64,000 bases of DNA from Neoceratodus forsteri (taxonomy: Eukaryota > Chordata > Ceratodontiformes > Ceratodontidae). The notes below the pieces were generated by a model. It made no database searches. It was not told the DNA's origin and was given only the letters and a program-made list of their open reading frames with translations. The DNA is taken from NCBI GenBank assembly GCA_016271365.2, contig CM057456.1:890874001-890938000 (forward strand), read 5' to 3'. Every line of letters begins with the position of its first letter. The first letter of the stretch is position 1. Of the stretch, positions 41,528-52,796 are shown piece after piece. The position numbers and the translations under genes were made by a program.

Positions 41528-43489
41528 TTAAGGGTGCCGGGGGGACAAGTGGGAGGAGGAATAGGGACTGGGAAGAGGAGGGAAAAGGGGTACAAGGGGG
41601 TGTGGATGGGGGGCTAGACAGAAGTGGAGGGAGAGAGGGTCAGGTTGAGGTGGGTCAGCATTAAGAGAAGTAGGCACATTTTTGCAGTCCAGGTGGGAGC
41701 AAAGCCCAGCTTTGAACTGGTAGAGCTTGTTATATTCAATTAGGGCGGTCAGTAGTTCATTGATCCATTTGGGTCCCTGAATGGATAGAGATCTCTGAGT
41801 TAGCGTTGTGCACCTAAAAGGCACCTGCAGACACCCCTTAGTTGCACTTCTAATGTTGATGGCAGGTTGTGTATTTTTGAAGAGCCTAGAGGTTGAGTTC
41901 AGCATGAGTCCTAACATCAACTTTTTTCCTAGTAGGCAAGTCTGGAATTGTGTCCTGAGATGGAGGGGGAGTCATCCGGTCCCATTGTAGAGGGCGCATG
42001 TACAGTAAGGGTCAGATAGTCAGCTCCCAAGACCAAGAGGCAAGTCTTATTGAGAAGTGTTTTCACCCTTTTTAGGGTGGTATTGGAGTCAGCCCCATAG
42101 ATCACAAGGCCGTGATCGATGGTTGACAAAACCGAACAACAGGTAACAAGTTTTAAGGCGTCCGGGGTCATGGAGTGCCTGTGTCAGTAAAGAACCCCAA
42201 ATTTTGTGTTTGCCATTTTGACAACTTGATCGATGTGCAATGAGAAAGTGAGGGTGTCGTCCAGGTGTATTTTAACGTGCTGACTTGCTCCAAGATATCT
42301 CCTTTGTTGCACTTTATCAGCAGCACATCATATTTCTTCTTGTTGTGTGGAACTGAGAAGATCATGCTTTTTGTCTTCTTGTAGTTGTGCAACAGTTTAT
42401 TAAGTGTGAATCATGATTCCAGCAGAGAGAAGTTTGCTTGCAGTTCTGAGGTGATAGAGGACTGACTGCTGCTGGGTACTGAGATAACTACATCGTCAGT
42501 GTAGAGCATGTATGTGCCGGGCAGGCAGATGGTAGGGCCTTGATGAAGAGGCTGAACAGGAGTGGTCCCAGAATTGATCCTTGGGGGACACCAAGGTTCA
42601 CCTCCCTAGGTTCAGAGAGGTTGGCACTTATTTTCGCTTTGTGTGTCCTGTGTGTGAGGTAGCTTCCAAACCACACCACCATGTCAGTAGATAGGCCTGT
42701 GCATAGTAGACAGTTCAGGAGTTGTTGATGGTTAAATGTGTTAAAAGCCTTCATGAGGTCTATAAAGATAGACCTCACTGCCAGGCCATTATCTATGTCA
42801 TTGTATGAGGTGTAATCAACCATAGCGGTAATGGTGGAGTGATTTTATGGAATCCATGTTGCTGTGTGCAGAGACCATTGTGCTTTTCCAGATATTCTGT
42901 GAGTTGATCGGAGACCACTTGCTCCAGGGCTTTGGAGAGCTTGGGGTGGATAGATATTGGCCAGGTTCATTCTATCTCAGGCTTTAAAGATGGGGGTGAT
43001 CAGTGCTGCCTTCCATCTGTCTGGGAACACACCTGTTTTCAGTGAGGCATTAAATACCTTAGTGAGTGGAGTGGCAAGCTCATTTAGAGTGAGGGCCACC
43101 AACTTCATGTTAACTAGGTCACTCCACATCCTAGTCATCCCTAGGGCTTGTTTAACATATTTTAGGATCTCAGCCCTTGTGATCAGCCTGAAGTAGAAAG
43201 GAGGAGTGATGTTGTTTGAGGGAGGATTCATGATGGATGGCTGACTGGGAGGCGTGGGGTAGTCCTTAGGTAGCACACTACGAAGGTCGGTGAATGCAAA
43301 GTTAAATGCATCTGTAATGTCACTGGCTTCCTGGAGTGTACTGGCTGAAGTTATGATTAGGTCAGGTGGAGCTCTGGAGGCCTTTCCTGTGAGTGATTTC
43401 ACTGAATTCCAGAACTCCCCACCATTGCCCCAATTCTTGCTAAGTAGGTTGTTATAGTACAGTGCTTTGGCTGATTGGATGAGCTTCAT
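41528..43489 (-). pseudogene. L2 ORF2 reverse transcriptase and C-terminus (broken)
   Basis: Minus-strand frames in order. 43489-42977: KALYYNNLLSKNWGNGGEFW, then FPDRWKAALITPIFKA (RT block 1). 42823-42488: VRSIFIDLMKAFNTFNHQQL (motif A; the Asp is kept) and NLGVPQGSILGPLLFSLFI (motif B). The YADD box is degenerate near 42490. 42392-42168: KKTKSMIFSVP. 42171-41929: VLSTIDHGLVIYGADSNTTL and LLVLGADYLTL. 41920-41528: INIRSATKGCLQVPFRCTTL and SIQGPKWINELL, the L2-type C-terminal helices. Each junction is a frameshift. The block from about 42930 to 42840 is the least conserved. Confidence 0.8.
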
Positions 43490-43770
43490 ACATTTGTTCC
43501 TGGCTGCCTTGTAGGTGATGATGACAGTCTGTGAACCAGTTGCCTTAGCCTTATGCCACAGGTTGTCCCTGTGTCACGTAAGCTCTAGGAGGAAGTGTGA
43601 GAGCCATGGACCATCTTATGTTTTGGTCTTGTACAGGGTGAAGATGTCGCAGGCCCTAGTGAAGGTCTTAAAGAAGTAGTCCAGTGCTTGGTTCCCGTCC
43701 TCTGCTCTGTCAAGTGGTGACCAGTCTATCAGCCTTAGGTATTACTTGAAGGCATCAAGTTGACCAGTTC

Positions 43771-44562
43771 TCAGTGATCGATTTCTCGAGACTTGTGGTG
43801 TGCATTAGTGAAGTTGTTAGTCCAGGTGCACATAACTGGGGAATAGTCACTGAGGGAGTCTGGTAAGATTGATACTTCAGAAATATGGTCAGGGCAGGTG
43901 GTGAGAAGGGTTCCGGTGCCTGTAAGGTAGTTATGTCTGGTGGTTTGTGTGACCATCTGAGTGAGACATAGACCTGGTATTTGGTCCCTTACAGCTGATG
44001 TTTCTTTGGACTGCCAGTTAATGTTAAAGTCTCCAACAATAAGATGTTCCCATTTTTGCTTAGACTACTCTTGATGGTTGATAAACTGCTGAAGACCAGT
44101 GGTGTGTTTGGCAGGGGGTATATGGAGAGTAGTAGGATCTTGTTTTGTTGGCCTTTTGTGAGCTTAATGTCCAGAATTTGTGCCTCCTTGGATTGAAGGC
44201 TACTAGGCAGTATTTGTCCTTTAATATTAATTTTTAGATAAACCATACAGCCGCCCCACCCACTTGGTCAGATGGTCCTGGTGGAATGTTGTGTAGCCGT
44301 CCAGAGCTACTTTTGCATCACTGATCTTAGGGGAGAGCCAGGTCTCTGTGAGAACTATTATATCAGGCTTGAGCAGCTCCACCCAAGCCTGGAACTGAAA
44401 TAGCTTTGGTAATAGGCTACCTATATTTAGGGAGACAATCCTGAGGTGTCCCAGTTGGGTGGAGTTGCTTGCAAGGGGGTGTCCCGGGTTGGAGTGCACA
44501 TTTCCAGATAGTAGTAGTAGGAGTACCAGGATTAGCTTTATAAGGAAGTGTGCCCAGAACAC
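43771..44562 (-). pseudogene. L2 ORF2 N-terminus and endonuclease domain (broken)
   Basis: The minus-strand frame begins at 44562 with a hydrophobic leader (FLIKLILVLLLLLSGNVHSNPG) ending in a 2A-like NPG motif. The endonuclease follows: LRIVSLNIGSLLPK (catalytic Asn), IIVLTETWLS (catalytic Glu) and the start of YTTFHQDH. The next frame (44246-43989) carries LLLSIYPLPNTP, and the third (43956-43771) ISEVSILPDSLSDYSPVMC, the terminal SDH box with His changed to Tyr. Frame changes occur near 44240 and 43970. The GDFN motif is not clearly seen. The nuclease would be inactive. Confidence 0.8.
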
Positions 44563-45084
44563 CCAAGAGGAGTTATCATTCTTAATTTGGAGAGCTTATA
44601 GCCATAAGTAGCACAAGTTAAGGTGTGGTAGCATAGCAGGGCAGCTATGAGGATTTTGGGCAGTGCCCAGGATTTGTAGATTTGTAGTGGGAGCTTGAAA
44701 GCAAGCCACAGGTAAGGTTATGTTTTTGTTCCACTTGCAGTGCAGATCACTGGCCATGGGGTTCCCAAGGGGGTAGGGTGATCCATGTTAGGTGCAATGA
44801 TCTTTCTGTTAACTTTCTCCCCAAGAGAGATAACGAGAAGGGACAGGATTACTAGTTTGGGGGGAGCCAGCATTGTGTTGTCCAGTTGCATTAAATAGCG
44901 TGCACAGTGGCTGAGGCAGGCTGGTGGTGTAGCTCTTTTTTGGGACTGCCCAGCTTATTGGGGTTTGAGGAGCACTGTAATAAGGGTGGTGGTACTGGGG
45001 AGTTTCTAGTGGACTGGAAATTTGCTAAGGCTTCAGCCTGTGCTGTACGGGAGAAGCACAATCATGCCAGGGAAGTATTAGCTC

Positions 45085-45260
45085 AAGGGTAGGACACAAT
45101 AAGGCTGGAAGCAGCCCTCAATGGGTGCACCATAAGAAGAACTCATGTAAGAAACAGAACTTGATACTTTAGTAGGGGAATATTAACTGAATGTGAGGAG
45201 CACAATTGGGCTGATGCAGCCCCTAGTGGGTGCACAGTATAATGAACTAATGCAGAAGTA
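45085..45260. repeat. Two diverged repeats in L2 5' region
   Basis: Two blocks about 100 bases apart share AGCACAAT, GGCTG-AGCAGCCC and TGGGTGCAC-ATAA words. Repeats in a LINE 5' UTR often carry its internal promoter. That role is inference here. Confidence 0.4.
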
Positions 45261-45361
45261 GACTCTTATTAAAATGCCAATCAGCAACATCACCGAAAGT
45301 TCAAATGACCAACAACTACTATAAAGCTTTAAACCATATACACAACCACAGATATGTTAAT

Positions 45362-45440
45362 ACTGTTCAGAAGGTCAAAATATGATTCAAAACATGTATT
45401 TATTCAGTTTTTGCCCATAGTTTTCCTTTGAATTAGCTGG
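45362..45440 (-). repeat. Dispersed repeat end, inverted relative to 38.4 kb
   Basis: The minus strand reads GGGCAAAAACTGAATAAATAC, then ATGTTTTGAATCATA and CTTCTGAACAGTATTAA. This matches 38345-38440. The copies differ at roughly one base in eight by eye. Confidence 0.5.
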
Positions 45441-45799
45441 TTTGATTTCTATTCTTCTCAGTCTCCCAGATGTCTAGATGCATGATGCCCTCTAGTGGCA
45501 TCATGCAGATGTTGTGGAGTCCCCTATTAGTTAGCAAGCTGCTTTGGACCACAATAGGGGTAGCTGTGGTGAAGATCCAGCCCTGGCAACTTTGAGCTAG
45601 TAATTGGAGTCCGATCCTGAACCCGGGTCACCTACATGGTTGGGATGAATTCTGGTAAGGCACCTGTGCAGCCCTGGTCTGATGGGTTTAAACACATTTA
45701 TAAGAATAGAAAATTCAAAAAAGAACCAGAGGAGAAATTCAGATACAAACAGATATGTTTCTGATAACAGAAGGAGGACATGTGTGCCTGAGATCAAAG

Positions 45800-46095
45800 A
45801 GCATGAATGTCAGAAGCTAAGGAATCAAAATTAGTGATCTGGAGGCAGTGATGACTGAGGCACACCTGGATATGATAGAAATCACAAAAACATGAACAAG
45901 AACTACCAGGACTTAGATATGACAACACCATACATTTTTGAGAAGGGATAGGGAGAATAGAAGGGAAGGGTTGCATTACATGGGTGGGAAGCTATAAAGG
46001 CAATAACGATTAAAGTATTGGAGAATTTAGAATTTGCAGAAACAGTATGGGTCCAGTTACTTATGGCTAGATGTTGCAACATTAAGGTACAGTAG
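45800..46095 (+). pseudogene. CR1-type endonuclease remnant
   Basis: The + strand, in broken frames, reads ISDLEAVMTEAHLDMIEITKT near 45835 (CR1 consensus DLEAVV-E-N-DIIGITETW), then a basic GG-RE-LHYMGGKAIKA region and VLENLEFAETVWVQL. This is the N-terminal third of a CR1-like endonuclease. It has several stops. The surrounding flanks show no other CR1 domain, and the DIRS-2 left end begins soon after. Confidence 0.45.
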
Positions 46096-46269
46096 GAAAG
46101 AGACACAGACCCCCATCTCAGAATAAGAATTCTGATGAGAAATCAAGAGACAAAAGAAACAATTATCATAGTAATCTTGTTTCTTCCAAGGGAATCTTTA
46201 CTGTATTCTGACATATGCAGTTAGTCTTCATTATTCAACTGCCCTGGAGAGAAATGAGTTAATAGAACC

Positions 46270-47690
46270 AATGCTAATAGAGGAGCATTGATAGGCTCAA
46301 GCTCAGTTTTCAAACCACTGTCCCTGGCGTACTCTATGCAACCATCAGATTCTTGCGAAGCATGCATGAAAAATTCCCAACTATACCTATCACAAACGCA
46401 CTCTGGGGGTCAGCCCTCTGCTCCCACAGTGCCCAACCTCGAAGTGCAATATGTGAACAGGAGACAAACAGGGTAACCCTCCTGTCTGTTTTGGGTTCAA
46501 TCAACTGCCAATCTTGAGTCCCGGGATCAAATATGAACCCTTTTTTACTAGGACGCCCAAGTAACAGGTCCAAATATCACACCTCTTTGGGAATGCAATG
46601 CAATACCTAACCCAATGGGCATACCACCTGGTTCACAATCCCGCTTCTGACTCAATTGAGACCTTGGTATTTTTCTTACCTTGCAGCATATGGTAACACA
46701 CTGTAAGCGCTTAACAGTTCTGTCAGAATTATCAACATTGTCCCGGCATTCACACTCAAAATAAGAAAATAGCTCAGGCAGGATTTCAAGGAAAACCAAG
46801 TTTACTAGAATTAAAAATAGTAAATAAAATACAAAACACAGAACATATAACATTAATGGTACAGTCAAATAAAGAAATGGAAATTACAAAAACCAAATAC
46901 CTTCTTACTGAGTAACTGATCCTGCCCCAGTTTCAGTTAGTAAATAGTGGTGCTGAAATTAACTAACTTTGGCAAAAGTGCTTCTTTAAAGTCCAGAAGT
47001 AAAAGTGCCTCTTGAAAGTCCAAACACAAGTATGTATTGTTCCCTCTGCAGCTTGACAATCAGGAGGGAAAATAGGTCCCACCCAGCTTGTGAGGTCACA
47101 GCTCTGTGTTGATGCTGGCTATGAGGTCGCTCACATTCCTGTATACCAAATTAGTCACATGCATCTGCATATTGCTAAGCATCCCACTTAAAAAAATATA
47201 CATACTTTTTAATTAGCTAGCCTGACAGAGCAGGATGTATGACAGGTCAGAATTACCCCTTTGATCTTCAGAAGGACATCCCGAAAGCTATTTCCCCTCT
47301 CTGTGTGAGGATTTTCACAGGTATCTGTCAGAATTTGCTTTCCTCCTGATAGGTCGTAAAATATAACCTGCTATGGCCAGTTTCCTAGGTTTCAAAGCAG
47401 TGGTTGTTTTATAACCTGGTTTTATTATAGTCCCAGGAAGTCATATTTTACAAGCTAGCTGGGACAGCAAGCAAGGCCAGCACATTTTTTTCTTTTAAAA
47501 ATCCAATATCCCATGAGGCTTTGCTGCTTTTCCTGTTTCTAAGAAGACATTTAAACATATATTTATATTAAAATATAATACAAATAATAACAAGCAGATG
47601 GCTACCATCACAATATTATCCTAAAGAAAAACAAAGTCACCCACCAATAAACAATACCCCCTTTTAACAATGGTGGCATCCTCAAGACTC
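46270..47690. other. Non-coding stretch between DIRS-2 ICR and left terminus
   Basis: No recognisable domain. The length is greater than expected for a DIRS terminal repeat, so an unrecognised insertion (for example a solo LTR) is possible. Short ORFs at 46288-46868 overlap on both strands and are not supported. Confidence 0.4.
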
Positions 47691-47804
47691 AAGTCACAGA
47701 TGCCCAAAAAACAATTCAAACAGGTTTCATGAATAACATGGACAGCAGGAATGCAGTGCCCCCTAGGTTCTAGTAGTGGAGGTAGGGTGGGAGCTCAGAC
47801 TACA

Positions 47805-47900
47805 GTAAAGAGTCCATTGGAAGAAACAAGATTACTATGGTAAGTAATTTTTCTTCAAGCCCCAGGGATTCTTTACTGTATTCTGACATATGCAGACTAC
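47805..47900. repeat. DIRS-2 internal complementary region (ICR)
   Basis: ACAGTAAAGAGTCCATTGG and AAGAAACAAGATTACTATGG are the reverse complement of the left terminus at 46163-46211. After a short GTAAGTAA join, TTCTTCAAGCCCCAGGGATT and CTTTACTGTATTCTGACATATG repeat the terminus in its own orientation. An ICR that joins complements of both ends is diagnostic of DIRS elements, where it is thought to template circularisation of the cDNA. Confidence 0.8.
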
Positions 47901-47984
47901 CCAAGCAGTACCTTTAGAGGCAGGCATAGAACCTATTTATGAAACAGGCTCTGCAGTACTGCTGTGCCAAATCTGGCATCACTT

Positions 47985-48881
47985 CTAGCCTGAGTATCCA
48001 GACAACAGTGTTTGGAAAAGGTGTGGACAGTTTTCCAGGTAGCTGCTTTGCAGATTTCTAACTGAAATGTCTCTGGCAGCTGTTATAGAGGCAGCTGTAC
48101 CCCTGGTGGAAAGAGCCCTAAGGTCCACAGGGGGCTCCTTGCCCATTTTGCTGTAGCAAAACTGAATACAGGCAACAATCCAGTGTGCAATAGTCCTCTT
48201 TGCAGCTGGTTTTCCCTTCCCCACTTCTCCATAGGTCAGAAAGGGCTGAGTGTTATTCTGCCTATGGTCTTTTGTGTGATCCAAATAGTAGCCGATAGCC
48301 CTCTTGACATCAAGGCTATGCAGCCTTCATTCCCTTGAACTGGAATCGTCTGTGAAGAAGACAGGCAGGGTAATGGACTGGTTGCGGTGGAAGTCAGATA
48401 CCACTTTGGGGAGAAATTTCCTATTGGTCCTAAGGACTACCTTGTCCCTATGGACTGAAATGTAGTTAGGTTCGGTGGATAAAGCCTAAAGTTCACTAAT
48501 CCTCCTGGCTGAAGTGACTACCACCAGGAATATGGTTTTCCAGGTCACGTACTCAAGCTCTGTTGAGGACATGGGCTCAAAAGGGGGTTGCATCAGCTGT
48601 GCAATGCGTATATATTCAGATCCCATAAGGGGGTTGGTTCCCTATGTGAGGGATACAGGTGTAACAGGCCCTTGAAAAACTTTCTAAAAATTGGATTAGA
48701 AGCCAGGGAAGAGCTCTTCCCGGCCAAGAGATGGGCAGAAACAGCTGCCAAATGTACCTTGAGGATAGATGGCCTCAGGCCCAGGGAATGGAGATGGGCC
48801 AAATAGTCCAACAGTACTGGTAAGCCAGCCTGGTGAGGAACTATGTCCTTCTGCTGACACTAGATGGAGAACCGCTGCCAC
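47985..48881 (-). pseudogene. DIRS-2 tyrosine recombinase (broken)
   Basis: The minus-strand N-terminal SAM-like part (48811-48593) reads YLAHLHSLGLRPSILKVHLA, VSAHLLAGKSS, FRKFFKGLL, then PTPLWDLN, the typical DIRS recombinase entry. The catalytic region spans 48520-47985: a VVSDFHRNQSITLPVF block, HSLDVKRAIGYYL, PFLTYG, AAKRTIAHWIVACIQF, then DLRALSTRGTAAS (box II His-x-x-Arg region, with His not at the usual place) and the final YS Tyr region. It would integrate circular cDNA without making target duplications. Two or more frameshifts separate the pieces. Confidence 0.8.
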
Positions 48882-49541
48882 TTGGAAGTGTTAGTTTTCC
48901 TGGTGGAGGGTTTTCTAGAAACTCTAAGGACCTCCAAGACCCTTCAGAAAGGTGCAAGTTAGCATACTGTAGGTCCTCAAGAGCTAGGCTCTGAGCCTGA
49001 GGAACTTAAGGCTGGGGTACAGGATCCTGCCCTGGGAGGATGTCAGGAGGTTGTGCCTCCTGGGGAGGCACATTGGGCTGGATATTGACAGGGACATGAG
49101 CAGGGAGTACCAGGGCTGCCTGGCCCAGTCTGGAGCTATGAGGATCATTTTTGCTGGCTGAGTCCTGAGCTTGTTCAGTACTCTGGGTAGCAGGGGGAAT
49201 GGAGGGAAGGAGTATGGAAACTTCCCTGTCCAATCCAGCAGTAATGCATCCAGTGGCACTGTGTCCACTGCCGGAGGTCTGCAACAGAACTGAAGCAACT
49301 GGTGATTGTCTGGAGCTGCGAAGAGATGTCTGAGTGCCCCACCTCCTGAAAACAGCCTGCAGGACCTGTCTGTTCAGGGACCACTCATGGTTTTGGTTGA
49401 TCCTGCTCAGGGCATCTGCTAGGACATTGTCCTTTCCAGTAAGATGGACTGCTGAGAGAGAAATTCTAAGGTAGTAAGACAGACTTCAGATGTTCATGGC
49501 CTCTGCGAACAGCAAGGTTGACCTTGTGCCCCCTTGCTTGT

Positions 49542-49800
49542 TTACGTAGTACATGGTGTTGTATTGTCTGTTCTGACCTGCACCACCTTGCCTTGGAGCA
49601 TTGTAGCAAAGGATTGGAGGGCCAGAAAAATTGCCCTGAGTTCCAGCAAGTTTATGTGCAGCAATGACTCCTGCTGAAGCCATGTACCATGTGCAGTGTG
49701 CTCCCCCAGGTAGGTGCCACACCCCAGTATGGAGGCATTGGTTGTCATCACTACCATTGGGGATTGTTGCAGGAATGGCACACCTCCTCTGAGGTTGTCC
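49542..49800 (-). pseudogene. DIRS-2 RNase H domain
   Basis: The minus-strand frame at 49781 reads MVVMTTNASILGCGTYLGEH (consensus TDAS-GWG, catalytic Asp changed to Asn), then GTWLQQESLLHINLLELRAI (catalytic Glu) and VQVRTDNTT (catalytic Asp). It is frame-shifted relative to the RT. The catalytic Asp-to-Asn change and the frame break would inactivate it. Confidence 0.85.
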
Positions 49801-49869
49801 CTTTCCTGCCAGCATTGGAGTTCTTGAAGGAGAGTTCCTGTAACTTGTACCAGTTTTGACAGGAAGCCC

Positions 49870-50521
49870 TATTTCTGGGACTAATGGGACCTTAGGTGAA
49901 CCTGGATGTCTCTCATTTGAAACCTGGCTCCTGGCACTGTTGCTGTAGAGGCTTCCAAGTGGCCCAAGAGCTGCAGAAAATGTCTTGCTGGCCTGGGAGT
50001 GTGCAGCTGGAAGGAGCTTGCTAGCTGAACCAGACTTTCCACCCTTCCCTGAGGGAGGAAAGCTTTTCTCTGTAGTGTGTCCAACTCTGCTCCTATGAAC
50101 TCCAGAAGTTGGACCGGTTGCAAGATTGACTTTCAAGTTCACCAGGAACCCTAGAGACTGCAGAGTAACCTGTGTGAGAGGCAGGGCATTCCTTACCTGT
50201 TGAGGGAACTGTCCCATGGCTAGCCAGTCATCTAGGTAAGGGAACACTGCCACGCCTTGCCTTCTCAAGTGTGCCACTACTACTGCCAGGCACTTTGTGA
50301 ACACTCTTGGGGCAGAAATCAAACCAAAGGGCAGGGCTCTGAATTGGTGATGGCCTGATGGCAATCTGAATCTGAGATACTTTCTGTGGGAATGCCTGAT
50401 AAGAATGTGAAAGTATGCATCTTTGAGGTCTAGTGATGTCAGCCAGTCTCCCTGCCTGAGTGTGGGAAGAATAGCTGCCAGTGACCATTTTGAACTTTGG
50501 TTTTGTAAGGTGTCTGTTCAA
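49870..50521 (-). pseudogene. DIRS-2 reverse transcriptase, palm and thumb (broken)
   Basis: The minus-strand frame at 50364 reads HHQFRALPFGLISAPRVFTK, CLAVVVAHLRRQGVAVF, then PYLDDWLAMG (about 50245-50215). The catalytic YLDD is intact. The next frame (50123-49881) carries VQLLEFIGAELDTLQRKAFL, the thumb. The upstream part (50521-50365) holds ASLDLKDAYF- and IRHSHRKYLRF-like residues in broken frames. An open 292-codon frame covers 50364-49486 but changes to unrelated translation after about residue 60. This is the only complete RT active site among the DIRS copies here. Confidence 0.85.
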
Positions 50522-50679
50522 GTGTCTGAGCTCTAGTATGGGTCACCAATCTTCAGTTTTCTTTAGTGTTAAAGAAGTACCTTGAATATAGGCCCTTTCC
50601 CCTCTGAGCTAGGGGAACAGGGTCTACTCCTGTCTCTAGCAGAAGGTTGGATATTTATGATTCTATCAACTCCTTTTTG

Positions 50680-51500
50680 TTTGAGTAACAGGTCTGAATA
50701 GTCTTGCCCTCAACCTTGGCACAACCTTGAAGCTGAGTGCAAGACCCTGGCTTACTACCTCCAGGATCCACTTGTCTGCGGTGATGGTTTGCCATGCCTG
50801 GAAGTAGTAAGCCAGCCTGCCCCCTACTGGGACTGGGGAGACAACCCTGACAAGCATATCAGGGATTCTGTTTTGCTTGTGCAGAGGACTGGGGCCAGCT
50901 TGTCCGCTGCCCCTTCTACCCTGCCTCTAAAGTACCCTCTCTGCTGCTGGAATGCTGGGAAAGCCTGGGTCTGGTAAAAAGGTCTAGAAAAAGATGTTCC
51001 CCTACCTCCCCTACTCTGGTGCTTCTGGGGGGTGGATGACTTTTCCTTTGCAGTAGCACTCTTGTAAGTCACCTTGTATTCATCCATTTTCTTCACGTAG
51101 GCCTCCGTCTGTTCACCAAACAAGGAGGTTAGCTCACAAGGAAAATCCAGTGCCTTAGTCTATGTGCCGAGTCAGGTTCATAGCTCTAAGCCAGGCAAAC
51201 CTCCTCAAAGACACTGAGGTTGCCATTACCCTGGCAACAGTGTCATTAGAATCCACTGCCATGTGGAATTGGTACTTGGAGATCTCGGTGCCACATTTTG
51301 CAGTTTCTATCAGGTCAGCTGCCAGAGGGGAAGGAGATGACTTAGCCATCTCTGCCACAGAGTTCAAGAGGTTCCTCTGATATCTTAAAACAAGCCACAT
51401 TAGAAGCTTGTCTGGTAGCTAAGGAAGCCCCTAAATAAGCCTTCTTGGCCATGGAGTCCATCCCTCTGGAATCTTTACAGGAGGATGGGATGACAGGGGT
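50680..51500 (-). pseudogene. DIRS-2 gag-like ORF1, C-terminal part
   Basis: On the minus strand, 51500-51400 reads GMDSMAKKAYLGASLATRQA, and the frame at 51400-51155 reads YQFHMAVDSNDTVARVMATS and VSLRRFAWLRAMNL, a conserved DIRS Gag block. The frame at 51123-50824 gives MFGEQTEAYVKKMDEYK and a Gln/Arg/Gly-rich basic tail (GYFRGRVEG). The N-terminal half is missing beyond 51540. Gag forms the particle for cDNA synthesis. Confidence 0.75.
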
Positions 51501-52433
51501 ATTAAAACAAAAGCAGAGACTGGCACCTAAAGGGAATACTGTCGTGTGGCTCCAACAAACACTACAGACTGCTGTTGCATCAAAATGATGTGCAAAATAC
51601 TTTATTTAGTGCAATACTTCAAGAAAATTAATATCAGTGCACTCACATCTCATTTGATGACAGCAAATGTGGCAGAAAAGTCCATAAAAAATCAAACAAG
51701 CCAGGCAGGACAAAGGCTGGTGGAAAAACTTCTAATTGCAGCAAGGAGAACAGGGGCATGCCCTCTGATGTCACCTGATGCATTTCGCTTAATTGCTTTT
51801 TCAAAGGCTGACATCTCCAAGTGAATGTCTCTCAAATAGTCAGTTCTTAAAGAGACAGTACTGTTGTGTGTTATATAGTGCCAGTTCTCAACATGGCAAA
51901 ATGTTTTGTGTAAACACACATCCAATTGTCAACAATTATTAACAACAACCACATAAAACAATAACATATAAGGACAGTACTGTAGTGTGTAATGATAGTG
52001 CTGGTTCTTAACATAATACAGCTACATGCTTTTTAACATCAGAACACATTTTAAAATATCACAACACAACCATATACCCCAGTGACTATTTAAAGCAGCT
52101 GTCTTAAGAAACACTCAAAGTATAATGCATAGTCAATAAAAAGCTAGAAATCTGTGCTAACTTGAAAATCTTTTTCATTCTTTTAGAATTTAAAAGGGCA
52201 ACGGAGATGTTGCACATAGTTTCATAAGAATTACCAAGGCATCTGAATCCCTAATGAAACAAGTCAATGACTCACCCTGGTAGGTGGAAGTCCCAATGTG
52301 CAAAGTTGCAAGATAGAGGCAGAAAAAAGAAGAAAGATTAGGACAGAACACAAGCAACACATCATATTTACATAAATAGCAACCAAGAGTCAAACCAAGC
52401 ATAATAACATCAGTCTAGCATTTTCTAAGAAAG

Positions 52434-52690
52434 GGCTTAATTTCTCATTAAGGCCTGGATAGTTACTAGCCTTTGTGGAGAAAATCAATATTGCTCCCTT
52501 CTTAGGAGCAAATTGACATAATCCGCTCCTCTTTTTGTCAAAGTGGGTTTTTCTATGGCAGTAAACATAAAGATGTGTTCAGAGCCATTACTGGATTTCG
52601 TAACATGCACTGCCAAAGCATTCATTTGTCATTACTCAGAATAGATTTGGAATTCCCACACTTGTTGCACCCCCCACCCCATGATCAGTC
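52434..52690 (-). pseudogene. PLE-3 GIY-YIG endonuclease C-terminal segment, minus copy
   Basis: Reverse complement of about 52885-53110 of the plus copy. Shared words are ATTTTCTCCACAAA, TGTCAAAA-GAGG and GGCAGTGCATGTTA. It continues beyond the shared region into its own 3' sequence, which suggests that it is the copy in native context. Confidence 0.75.
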
Positions 52691-52796
52691 AACCAATTCC
52701 TGACTGATTTGGAGGGTGCAACAAGATATTAGGAATATCTACTAATGTTAAAAAATACAATGTTTTAAGAATCCAGCTATAGGCAGGAATGCCAAA

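Larger units (their letters stand above)
40850..45290 (-). mobile_element. L2-type LINE, near full length
   Basis: On the minus strand a probable 5' UTR (about 45290-44580) is followed by one long broken ORF2 (44562-41528) with endonuclease and RT, then a 3' region ending with AAATAAATACA near 40848. The N-terminus has the LLLLLSGNVHSNPG block and the RT has the L2 pattern SxVPQGSILGPLLF. A 57-bp minisatellite lies at the ORF2 3' end. Clade assignment to L2 or a close CR1-superfamily relative rests on motif style and is not certain. Confidence 0.75.
46162..51540 (-). mobile_element. DIRS-2: DIRS-type element with gag, RT, RNase H, recombinase and ICR
   Basis: On the minus strand, gag (51500-50680), RT (50521-49870), RNase H (49781-49542), linker (49298-48984) and tyrosine recombinase (48881-47985) follow in canonical DIRS order. 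An internal complementary region lies at 47805-47900, and the left terminus at about 46162. The ICR first half is the reverse complement of the left terminus. The 5' end of gag and the right terminus are missing because PLE-3 sits at 51545. A 1.4-kb stretch (46270-47690) between ICR and terminus has no coding motif and may be the inverted terminal repeat with an old insertion. Confidence 0.85.

Noticed and set aside
51692..51925. Minus-strand ORF of 77 codons in PLE-3
   Set aside because: It lies in the 3' non-coding region of a PLE and has no protein motif.
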